Below are positions 23,257 to 30,378 of a stretch of DNA of 34,345 nucleotides, in pieces (within the stretch, counting starts at the first letter, position 1; each line of letters starts with the position of its first letter). The notes under the pieces are model-generated. The model was not told where the DNA came from, ran no database searches, and saw only the letters and a list, made by a program, of their open reading frames with translations. Made by a program: the position numbers and the translations under genes. The DNA lies in the NCBI GenBank assembly GCA_003104905.1, contig PQAS01000013.1, positions 1 to 34,345 of the forward strand, read 5' to 3'. The DNA is from Candidatus Methanoperedentaceae archaeon. Lineage in GTDB: Archaea; Halobacteriota; Methanosarcinia; Methanosarcinales; Methanoperedenaceae.

Positions 23257-24153
23257 ATGAAGATACTTCTGGCTGAGTATGCTGTGGGTGCAGGCATCGA
23301 GGAATTCATGCTAGAGGGAAAAGCTATGCTTCATACTCTTGTGAAAAGTTTCATAGCATGCGGCCATGAGGTAATGTATCCTTCCAGGGGCATAAAACTT
23401 GACGCTGGGAAGGCTGTCATGACGACCGGATTTGAGGGGACGCTCATCGAATTGTCAAAAAAGTGTGATGCTGCTTTAGTTATTGCGCCTGATGAACTTC
23501 TCGGAGATATGACCGAAATAATAGAGAAAAATACACATAATCTCGGCTGCCCTTCCGATTCGATACGTCTTTGTGCAGATAAATTGGAGTGTACTTTAGC
23601 TCTTTCTCATGCGAACATACCAGTTCCTGAAACCATAGGGAAAGGGGAATACGAAGGTGATTTCGTTATAAAACCACGATTTGGATGTGCTTCGGAAGGT
23701 ATACAAAGAAGAAATAAAGGCAAATTGAAAGCGGGTTTTATTGCCACGGAATTCATAGAAGGGGAACACCTGAGTGTAAGTTTGATAACAGGGAAAACAC
23801 AGCTTCCACTTACAGTTAACAGGCAGTTGATCGAAGCAGGGGAGAATTTTTCTTACAAAGGAGGAATAGTTCCCTATCATTGTGAAAGGAATGACGAGAT
23901 AATAGATGTAGCAAAAAGAACCGCCCTGGTACTGGGGTGCCGGGGTTACGCTGGTGTGGATATTGTGCTTGGTGATAAGCCGTATGTAATAGATGTCAAT
24001 CCCAGACCAACATCATCAGTAATAGGTATATCAAGAGTGATGAAGGCTCAAATTGCTGACCTGATATTAAGATCAAGATTCGGGGATCTTCCCGATCATG
24101 TGGAAATAAATGGCAGTTTTACTTTTACTAAAGAGGATCTATCTGGATTTTAA
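23257..24153 (+). CDS. mfnD: ATP-grasp ligase, probable tyramine-L-glutamate ligase of methanofuran synthesis
   Basis: The 298-residue protein is an ATP-grasp enzyme: FVIKPRFGCASEGI (about 132-145) provides the ATP-binding lysine, FIEGEHLSVSLI the grasp strand, and VIDVNPRPTSSVIG (about 248-261) the metal-binding Asn/Asp set. Size, the N-terminus MKILLAEYAVGAGIEEFM and overall pattern resemble archaeal MfnD, which joins tyramine to glutamate when building methanofuran. Methanofuran is needed in methanogens and methane oxidisers. No other mfn gene lies beside it, so the specificity is moderately supported; a different ATP-grasp ligase is possible. No Shine-Dalgarno is evident, but a TATA-like TTTTAATATTTATC lies just upstream, suggesting a nearly leaderless mRNA. 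Its end overlaps the opposite gene by 15 bases. Confidence 0.68.
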   Translation: MKILLAEYAVGAGIEEFMLEGKAMLHTLVKSFIACGHEVMYPSRGIKLDAGKAVMTTGFEGTLIELSKKCDAALVIAPDELLGDMTEIIEKNTHNLGCPSDSIRLCADKLECTLALSHANIPVPETIGKGEYEGDFVIKPRFGCASEGIQRRNKGKLKAGFIATEFIEGEHLSVSLITGKTQLPLTVNRQLIEAGENFSYKGGIVPYHCERNDEIIDVAKRTALVLGCRGYAGVDIVLGDKPYVIDVNPRPTSSVIGISRVMKAQIADLILRSRFGDLPDHVEINGSFTFTKEDLSGF

Positions 24154-25161
24154 TTCAATCCAGAAATAGAACGCTCCCAACAGGGTATTGAACCAGTAGG
24201 ATGCAAGCCTGTAAAGAAGTGTTGCAAGGACGGCCATTTCCACCGGCACGCCGCCATATATGAAAAGTATTGCCATAGTACCGTCAACAATTCCAAGCCC
24301 CCCCGGCAGGAAAAGAGGGAGCCATCCACTTATCATGGATATGGTATATGAAATGATCAATACGCTGATATGAATATGAGTCTCATCTATTGAAAGAAAC
24401 ACCATATAAATTGCAAGTATGTCAAAAATCCATCCCAGGTATGAAAACAGAATTGCTTTTCCCAGGGCTTTCTTATCCTGATGTATATTCTTTAGACCCC
24501 CGTGGAAAGAGTTGATTGATTCATCAACAGCAGTAACATAAGACTTATGATCAAAGCCTTTTTTCACCAGCCCGATAAACGGAGCAAGATATCGAATGGA
24601 TGTATGTACGAACGAAGATAGCTGATCTTTTCTTATATAAAAATAGATTATAAGACCAAAAATCAAGAACGCAAGTCCGATAGAGAATCCCAATCCTGCG
24701 ACCGCCCAGAACCCAAGTTTTATTGCTGGATTGGAGAACAATAACCAGACACCCACCATCCCGATGGTCAGGAATGGGAACATATTAAGCATCCTGACCG
24801 AAACAACGCCTGCAAAACATTCAGCTTTACTTATTCCCGTCTCTTTTCCAAGAAACATGGCCTTAACAGGTTCACCTGCGGTTCCGAATGATGGTGTGAT
24901 ATTGTTGATAAATGTCCCTGCCATATAGAATTTAAATAATTTGTAAAGACTGATCTTTGCAGGTGTCAGGTATCGCCATGTGATAGTGAAAGTTATGATA
25001 TTCAATAAATTGAAGAATACGGCAAGAAGAAGTAAGGGTCTATTGACGTTATTTATTAAATATAAGAATTTTTCAAATCCTATCTCATTCGCGAAAATTG
25101 CGAAAATTATTGCCCCCATTACAATTACGAACAGAATATTTCTAGATTTGAACCTTTCCAT
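24139..25161 (-). CDS. AglD/LPG-synthase-type integral membrane protein (flippase-like domain)
   Basis: The 340-residue protein has about eight helices and the conserved pattern of the UPF0104/AglD family: TWRYLTPAKISLYKLFKFYMAGTFINNITPSFG with the following GEPVKAMFLGKETGISKAECF (residues about 64-115), and a late LPLFLPGGLGIVDG motif. In Haloferax, AglD is needed for N-glycan completion, and bacterial relatives transfer lysine to lipids. The exact substrate here is unknown; the surrounding glycan genes favour a role in lipid-linked sugar metabolism. Confidence 0.87.
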   Translation of the reverse strand: MERFKSRNILFVIVMGAIIFAIFANEIGFEKFLYLINNVNRPLLLLAVFFNLLNIITFTITWRYLTPAKISLYKLFKFYMAGTFINNITPSFGTAGEPVKAMFLGKETGISKAECFAGVVSVRMLNMFPFLTIGMVGVWLLFSNPAIKLGFWAVAGLGFSIGLAFLIFGLIIYFYIRKDQLSSFVHTSIRYLAPFIGLVKKGFDHKSYVTAVDESINSFHGGLKNIHQDKKALGKAILFSYLGWIFDILAIYMVFLSIDETHIHISVLIISYTISMISGWLPLFLPGGLGIVDGTMAILFIYGGVPVEMAVLATLLYRLASYWFNTLLGAFYFWIELKSR

Positions 25162-25209
25162 GAAATCTTACCGATACTTGCTCTCACACTTAATAAGAAT
25201 TGTGTATAT

Positions 25210-25896
25210 TCAGCGATAATAAATTAACGCTCCCAGAGCGTTCACGATCTGGGGCTCATCAGGTACCAGTATTTCTGTCTGGAGGATATCCTCAAGCGCT
25301 GATAACATTCCTTTATTCTTTACTGTTCCCCCGATCAGGACAAGTGTTTGTGCATCAGGTATCATAAACGAGATCCTTCTCGCAAATGCATAATGCATCC
25401 CCGCGATAACTTCTTCAGGAGTGAAACCCGTTACAAGCTGTGAGATCATCTCTGAAAGTGCAAATACCGCGCAAGTGTTATTTATCGCAGGGAGCCGCTT
25501 AGCCCTGCTGTGGAATGAACCCAGTTCTTTTAACTCAATCTTGAAATAATTTGCCACGAACTCAAGAAAAGCGCCTGTGCCTGCGCTGCATTTGTCATTT
25601 ATTATGAAATTATTTCTTTTGACATCGATGACCTTTGTGTCCTGCCCCCCTATATCCACAATCACATCCGCATCAGGAAAGTAATGCCTGACTCCATAGA
25701 TCGCAGCCGTAATCTCTGTTACAGAGGCGCGGTGCGGGGCTGAATTTCGAAAATACCCCGTAGAAATAATATCATTGCCTTCAATTCCTGTTATCAGGTC
25801 TTTCCAATTGTGGGTCCCTGTTATCTGATATTTTATTTCCCCATCTTCAATTGAAACTTTTTTTGCAGCGGTACTGCCCACATCAAGTCCTATCAT
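25210..25896 (-). CDS. BcrA/HgdC-type activator ATPase of a 2-hydroxyacyl-CoA dehydratase-like system
   Basis: This ASKHA-fold ATPase (228 residues) uses ATP hydrolysis to inject a low-potential electron into its partner. Visible motifs are IGLDVGSTAAK (2-12), VDIGGQDTKVI (80-90), and the two cysteines that hold the dimer-bridging [4Fe-4S] cluster: C103 in NDKCSAGTGAFLE and C142 in NTCAVFALSEM. LVLIGGTVKNKGM closes the nucleotide site. It overlaps the partner gene by ATGA, giving a two-gene operon. The protein is a little shorter than the usual 250-270 residues but lacks no motif. Confidence 0.92.
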   Translation of the reverse strand: MIGLDVGSTAAKKVSIEDGEIKYQITGTHNWKDLITGIEGNDIISTGYFRNSAPHRASVTEITAAIYGVRHYFPDADVIVDIGGQDTKVIDVKRNNFIINDKCSAGTGAFLEFVANYFKIELKELGSFHSRAKRLPAINNTCAVFALSEMISQLVTGFTPEEVIAGMHYAFARRISFMIPDAQTLVLIGGTVKNKGMLSALEDILQTEILVPDEPQIVNALGALIYYR

Positions 25897-26837
25897 GTCC
25901 TGTCAAGCGCCTCCCTGAAAGCTTCAAGCCTCAATTTTATCTGCTCAGGCGTTTTACCAGGAAGGTCTCCCTGGATTGTCAGCATGGGATAATCAAGCTT
26001 TGACCTCATAATCTCATCTTCAAGCATGTGATGGCAGGCAAACTGTGTATAATGTATCACTCCGTTGACGTGTCTTTTTTCAAGTTCCTTTTGAAGAAAT
26101 CTTATCCTGAAATCAAGCGGTCGCGCAAAAGTGTAGTCGCAGTAATCACGGGCAATATTATGAATATCAGTACCTGAGTGCCTGAGAAATTCAAAGGGGA
26201 GTTCATCAAATACTATCTGAAGGTGCAGTGATTGGGCAACATCATGGAAATCATGATATATCGGAGGTACCCCAATTAATGCGACCCTGTTATTCATTTC
26301 AACTTTTTGCTCTTTGAGCGAGGAAATGGCTTTCCTGAATACATCAAGATCACCCATCAGGTCGGAAAAAGAGATCATTATACGAAAAACATCCCCTGAA
26401 GAGAGCTTACCTTGTGCCCTTTTTTTGTCAATTTTTTTTCCGATTTCTTTTAATTCCTTTATTTCCCCCGGTTTTTCCGGGGAACCCATTGTTCCCAGAA
26501 AATCAACGAGTTTATACAATTGTGATTCCAGATATTCGTGATCCCCATCGAAAGGGTAAAAGAAAAAATGAGTGGGGACCCCGCTCATTTCAACTTTTTG
26601 CCCATCTACAAGCGCATTATGGCAATCCCCTCCTGCTACTACGATAAGAGAGTCCAGCTTGAGCTCTCTTTTTGAAAGCATCTCCTGCCAGATGGCGGTC
26701 CAGGCGCATAATTTGTTCCTGGGGTATTTTTTTGAGCCGGGGATGACATTATTGACATCAAAAGGCGAACACCTGCACGCAAATATTAATTCCGGTGGGA
26801 CAAGAGCAGTTAAACCAATCTTTTTTTGCACAGGCAT
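25893..26837 (-). CDS. HgdB/BcrC-family dehydratase-like subunit, possibly double-cubane cluster protein
   Basis: The 314-residue protein belongs to the 2-hydroxyglutaryl-CoA dehydratase D-component family (FACRCSPFDVNNVIPG, NKLCAWTAIWQ, VAGGDCHNA, VNGVIHYTQFACHH). Counted from the longer TTG start it has exactly six cysteines: 22, 24, 45, 73, 234 and 269. Only one such subunit is encoded, next to its activator, whereas CoA dehydratases and benzoyl-CoA reductases use two or more. One subunit plus one ATPase matches the layout of double-cubane cluster proteins, where six cysteines would bind an [8Fe-9S] centre (family knowledge; assignment here inferred). I chose ATG 26837 over the preceding TTG. 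Confidence 0.85.
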   Translation of the reverse strand: MPVQKKIGLTALVPPELIFACRCSPFDVNNVIPGSKKYPRNKLCAWTAIWQEMLSKRELKLDSLIVVAGGDCHNALVDGQKVEMSGVPTHFFFYPFDGDHEYLESQLYKLVDFLGTMGSPEKPGEIKELKEIGKKIDKKRAQGKLSSGDVFRIMISFSDLMGDLDVFRKAISSLKEQKVEMNNRVALIGVPPIYHDFHDVAQSLHLQIVFDELPFEFLRHSGTDIHNIARDYCDYTFARPLDFRIRFLQKELEKRHVNGVIHYTQFACHHMLEDEIMRSKLDYPMLTIQGDLPGKTPEQIKLRLEAFREALDRT

Positions 26838-26891
26838 CAAATGTATTCTCAGGTAATTTATATTTTTGTATGATCCACTACTGACCTATTC

Positions 26892-27275
26892 CTATTCAGC
26901 CTTGCGTTGCTTGACTATTATTCGTAACACATGAACACCAATGTAAACACCGATGAGTGTAGCAAGCGAAAAAATGAATGGATTGATCTGTATGACATTG
27001 TTTTTAATATTGAAATTGATAGGCACACTAAGGTTTTGGCTTATCACAACAGGAATAATAAGAGCAATGAACCATCCGGTTGCAAACATACCAATAATTA
27101 TGCCAGCTGTAATAAATAAATGATGTTTAACCACTGGCAAACGTTTTAAACTATTCTTTCTAATTAATGTGAAATAAAAATCTTCAATATGCATCTGTAT
27201 TGCTATTATCAGATATAATAGTCCACTTATTCCCGTACCAGGCATTCCCGCAATCATGCTAATGCCCTTTTTCAT
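26892..27275 (-). CDS. small membrane protein, unknown function
   Basis: The protein (127 residues from ATG 27275, or 129 from GTG 27281) has about three helices: near 10-28, at 55-80 (HLFITAGIIIGMFATGWFIALIIPVVI) and at 102-122 (PFIFSLATLIGVYIGVHVLRIIV), with a polar linker between the last two. No family is recognised. It overlaps the end of the GT2 gene by 17-23 bases in another frame, so it is probably translated from the same mRNA and may assist that membrane glycosyltransferase. Confidence 0.65.
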   Translation of the reverse strand: MKKGISMIAGMPGTGISGLLYLIIAIQMHIEDFYFTLIRKNSLKRLPVVKHHLFITAGIIIGMFATGWFIALIIPVVISQNLSVPINFNIKNNVIQINPFIFSLATLIGVYIGVHVLRIIVKQRKAE

Positions 27276-28284
27276 AGACAAGGAATGTTTTTTTTATCAA
27301 TAGTTCTGTGTATAATGCCTCCAACAGGAAAAAACCATTCACAGTTCGCAAAACAAAAAATGAGGGCAGGCTCATTAGTGCAAGCCATACTTCCTTTCTC
27401 TCAATAGCTTTGAAAAGTACAGGGACTAGCACTACAGGTATATCAATCACGTAACCAATGAGTAAAATAGGACTTGCAAATAGAATAGCAAGAATAGGGA
27501 GAACAAAGAGATATACGATCGAAGCAAACACCGCGTCCCATAATGACACAGCAATAAATGATCTGAGATAAGGTATTTCGAGAATTCCTTTCCAATGGAG
27601 CATTACATTTTGAACAAAACCATGAGACCAGCGGCGCAGCTGTTTACTCATGAAATGATAACTATGGGGCTCTATAGGATAACATACAGCTTCAGGGATA
27701 AAACGCACTTTATAGCCTTTTTCATAAAAACTCCAGGTCAGATCCATATCCTCGGCAAGCGTCCCCTCAGGCCATCCACCATTTTCTTTGAGAATATTTG
27801 TACGGTACATCGAGAAACATCCAGAAGAAATGAGAGGCTTTTCGAAGTAATCCTGAATAGGTTTGTACCATGTGAATGCAAGCAGATATTCTATATATCG
27901 TCCTCTTTCCCATAACGTTATTACGTATCGAGGGATAACGAAGCCACAGGAAGCAGCCAATTTTGGATCATCAAAAGATAAAAGTAGTTTCTCGATAGCA
28001 TCTGGTGCAAGGGTGGTATCTGCATCAATTGCCATTGTAAACTCAGTTTGGACTGTTTTAAGCGCAAAATTCTGAGCTCCGGCTTTTGAGCCCGTATTTG
28101 AAGGAGGTCTTAGAACGGTCACACCCATTGAGCTAGCGATATCACCGGTTCCATCAGTTGAGCAGTCATCAATGATTATTATCTCTTTTGCCTGGACTGT
28201 TTGCATTTTAAGACTGCGAATTGTATCTTCAATACTTACTTTTTCATTGTAAGCAGGGACCATCACCGTTAATTGGCTTGCCAT
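27259..28284 (-). CDS. processive-type GT2 glycosyltransferase (membrane-bound)
   Basis: The 341-residue protein has the full D,D,D,QxxRW set of processive beta-glycosyltransferases: IIIIDDCSTDGTG (D39/D40), AIDADTTLAPDA (D87/D89), LAEDMDLTW (E178/D179) and QLRRW (215-219), followed by helices at about 240-285 and 300-325. It would build or extend a beta-linked polysaccharide, as in hyaluronan or poly-GlcNAc synthases, although many such archaeal proteins have unknown products. A TATA box on the minus strand (CGATATATTTATCAG, about 28346-28360) would place its start about 40 bases before the ATG. Confidence 0.9.
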   Translation of the reverse strand: MASQLTVMVPAYNEKVSIEDTIRSLKMQTVQAKEIIIIDDCSTDGTGDIASSMGVTVLRPPSNTGSKAGAQNFALKTVQTEFTMAIDADTTLAPDAIEKLLLSFDDPKLAASCGFVIPRYVITLWERGRYIEYLLAFTWYKPIQDYFEKPLISSGCFSMYRTNILKENGGWPEGTLAEDMDLTWSFYEKGYKVRFIPEAVCYPIEPHSYHFMSKQLRRWSHGFVQNVMLHWKGILEIPYLRSFIAVSLWDAVFASIVYLFVLPILAILFASPILLIGYVIDIPVVLVPVLFKAIERKEVWLALMSLPSFFVLRTVNGFFLLEALYTELLIKKTFLVYEKGH

Positions 28285-28585
28285 TTCTTTGAGATCGGAT
28301 TTAATTATTTTGTTTTCTTGGTGAGGATTTCAATTACATCAATACTGATAAATATATCGTTAAAAAATTATAATTATAATAGTCATCATAACCATCAAAA
28401 TTCGCCTAGCGTTAATGTCCAGATACTCTTCCTTTTTCTTTCAATTATTGAAACGTTCTCTATAATAAGGGATTCACTAACTCCGTTCTAAATAACGGAG
28501 AACATGCTCACCCATTAACTGCGCGTTTCTTTCAAACCATATTTGCATCAAGATTCCCCCCGGATCTTATAATGCTATGAAATAT
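28285..28585. other. intergenic stretch with a small hairpin
   Basis: No gene is supported here. CTCCGTT-CTAAAT-AACGGAG at 28481-28500 forms a perfect 7-bp stem with a six-base loop, about 85 bases past the 59-residue gene and upstream of the GT2 promoter near 28346-28360. It could end the upstream transcript or be an operator. Confidence 0.4.
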
Positions 28586-28765
28586 CTATAAACTTCTAGG
28601 TTTGATTTCATCCCCGACAAGTTTCTGTATGTCAGGTAATGGTATGTGGTATTCTTTTGATACAACCCTCTCTGCCTTAAGGAGGGCTTTATGTTCCGTT
28701 ATACCCCGATTCATCAGGGTGTTCCTTCTTTTTGATATGGCTGATAAAACGTCGAATATGTCCAT
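28586..28765 (-). CDS. small 59-residue soluble protein, unknown function
   Basis: This frame begins MDIFDVLSAISKRRNTLMNR, contains ALLKAERVVSKEYHIPLPDI and ends VGDEIKPRSL before TAG. An excellent Shine-Dalgarno, AAGGAGG, lies eight bases before the ATG, and codon use is like the neighbours. The product is charged, probably helical, without membrane segments; I recognise no family. It lies 74 bases after the lyase gene on the same strand, and a TATA-like CTTTAAATCC near 28800-28812 offers its own promoter. The frame on the opposite strand (28602-28784) is its shadow. Confidence 0.72.
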   Translation of the reverse strand: MDIFDVLSAISKRRNTLMNRGITEHKALLKAERVVSKEYHIPLPDIQKLVGDEIKPRSL

Positions 28766-28839
28766 TAGTTCAGCCTCCTTATAATAATAATTAAACTTCC
28801 TGGATTTAAAGTTATTTGAAATTATTAATACTTATAATT

Positions 28840-30279
28840 TTAATCAAATCGATTCTTTTTTCCATATGAAATAATGTCATCGATAATTTTCTTATCTATT
28901 GCCCCGGGTTCTGTCATTTTCCCGGCATCAAGGATATCATTCAAATATTTCAATGGGATAATATCCTTTTCAATAAGCACCTGCTTCAGTGATTTATTTT
29001 CAGAAAGAGCTGTTTTCACCAGATGTGCCACCATATCATAACCGATATACGGATTCAACACTGTCGCAAGGGTATGGCTGTTTTCAATTAACTCATTGCA
29101 TCTTTTCTCATCCACGATTATTCCTGACAGGCAATCTTCACGGAACATCCTTATTGTATTCGTCAGGAGTTCAATACTCCATAAAAGGTCAAATGCGATA
29201 AGCGGTGTCATCACATTAAGCTCAAGCTGGCCTGCTTCTGCGGCCATTGCAACAGCATGGTCATTTCCTGCAACCTGGAAACAAACCATATTCACGGCTT
29301 CAGCAATTGAGGGATTGATCTTGCCCGGCATTATGGATGAGCCCGGTTCCACCTCCGGCAGGACAATTTCCGAAATTCCGGTCTTAGGCCCGGAATTAAG
29401 AAGGCGCAGATCATTTGATATCTTGTTTATATCAATAGCAAGCATTCTCAGGGAATTGGAAATATCCACAAAACCGGTCATGCTCCATGACAGCATGATA
29501 CTGTTGCCCGCATGGAATTCAAAGCCTGTAAGCATATTCAACTCCGAAATGACCATTTTCTTGAAATTCGGGTGTGTATTAATACCTGTCCCCACTGCCG
29601 TGCCGCCAATACTGAGTTCAAGCATACTTTTTTCTGAAGTTTTCAGCCGTTCCAGGCTTTTCTCAAGAGATGCTGCATATCCATTGAACACCTGACCGTA
29701 TCTAATGGGCACGGCATCTTCAAGGTGAGTTCTTCCGACTTTGATCACCTGGTCGTATTCCCTTGCTTTCAGATGAAATGCCGCTATGAATTCTTCCATT
29801 TCCTTTTTAAGGGGCAAGAGCGAAAGAAGGACACTAAGCCTTATTGTGGAAGGGATAACATCATTTGAGGATTGCGCCATATTGACATGATTGTTGGGGT
29901 GAAGTTTTGTGTAGTCGCCCGGATCACCACCCAATTTCAATATCGCCGCATTTGCTATAACTTCATTCATATTCATATTAAAAGGAGTGCCTGCGCCTGC
30001 CTGGAAAACATCCAGGATGAACTGGTCGCTAAATCTCCCTTCGATGACATCATCGCATGCCTGGATAATCACATCCCCGATGGTTTCATTTAGAATATTA
30101 AGCTTGATATTGGCTTTTGCGCATGCTTTCTTGATGATGGCGAGTGATTTTATGAAATGAGGATGGGCTTTGATGCCGCTTATCCTGAAATTCTTTGAAG
30201 CGCGTGCTGTAAAAGCGCCGTATAAAACATTATCGGGAACGTGGATTTCTCCGATACTATCTTTCTCTATTCTACTCAT
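28840..30279 (-). CDS. aspartase/fumarase-superfamily lyase, probably aspartate ammonia-lyase
   Basis: Members form homotetramers and add or remove ammonia or water across a fumarate double bond. The 479-residue protein has the three conserved regions: AGAGTPFNMNMNEVIANAA (94-112), the segment around GRTHLEDAVP (182-191) with the active-site TH, and the signature GSSIMPGKINP (313-323) whose mobile loop carries the catalytic serine. Length and N-terminus (VPDNVLYGAFTARA) resemble aspartases and class II fumarases about equally; AGT rather than SGT in the first region leans toward aspartase, but I cannot settle it. AAGGAG lies eight bases before the ATG. uvrA diverges from the same 99-bp spacer. 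Confidence 0.88.
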   Translation of the reverse strand: MSRIEKDSIGEIHVPDNVLYGAFTARASKNFRISGIKAHPHFIKSLAIIKKACAKANIKLNILNETIGDVIIQACDDVIEGRFSDQFILDVFQAGAGTPFNMNMNEVIANAAILKLGGDPGDYTKLHPNNHVNMAQSSNDVIPSTIRLSVLLSLLPLKKEMEEFIAAFHLKAREYDQVIKVGRTHLEDAVPIRYGQVFNGYAASLEKSLERLKTSEKSMLELSIGGTAVGTGINTHPNFKKMVISELNMLTGFEFHAGNSIMLSWSMTGFVDISNSLRMLAIDINKISNDLRLLNSGPKTGISEIVLPEVEPGSSIMPGKINPSIAEAVNMVCFQVAGNDHAVAMAAEAGQLELNVMTPLIAFDLLWSIELLTNTIRMFREDCLSGIIVDEKRCNELIENSHTLATVLNPYIGYDMVAHLVKTALSENKSLKQVLIEKDIIPLKYLNDILDAGKMTEPGAIDKKIIDDIISYGKKNRFD

Positions 30280-30350
30280 TTGAACTCCTTTTGCACTGTA
30301 TAATATTTATTCGGTTAAAATCTTATTGGAATCACCATAATTCTTTAGCC

Positions 30351-30360
30351 TTTTAATGTA
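30351..30360 (+). promoter_or_regulatory. probable uvrA promoter, leaderless
   Basis: TTTTAATGTA sits 20-28 bases before ATG 30379, so transcription would begin on or next to the start codon. No Shine-Dalgarno precedes the ATG, which agrees with a leaderless mRNA. Confidence 0.35.
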
Positions 30361-30378
30361 ATATATTAACATTCCATT

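Noticed and set aside
29096-29695. Plus-strand 199-codon frame inside the lyase gene
   Set aside because: It is antisense to conserved aspartase/fumarase coding sequence and shows no protein family features.
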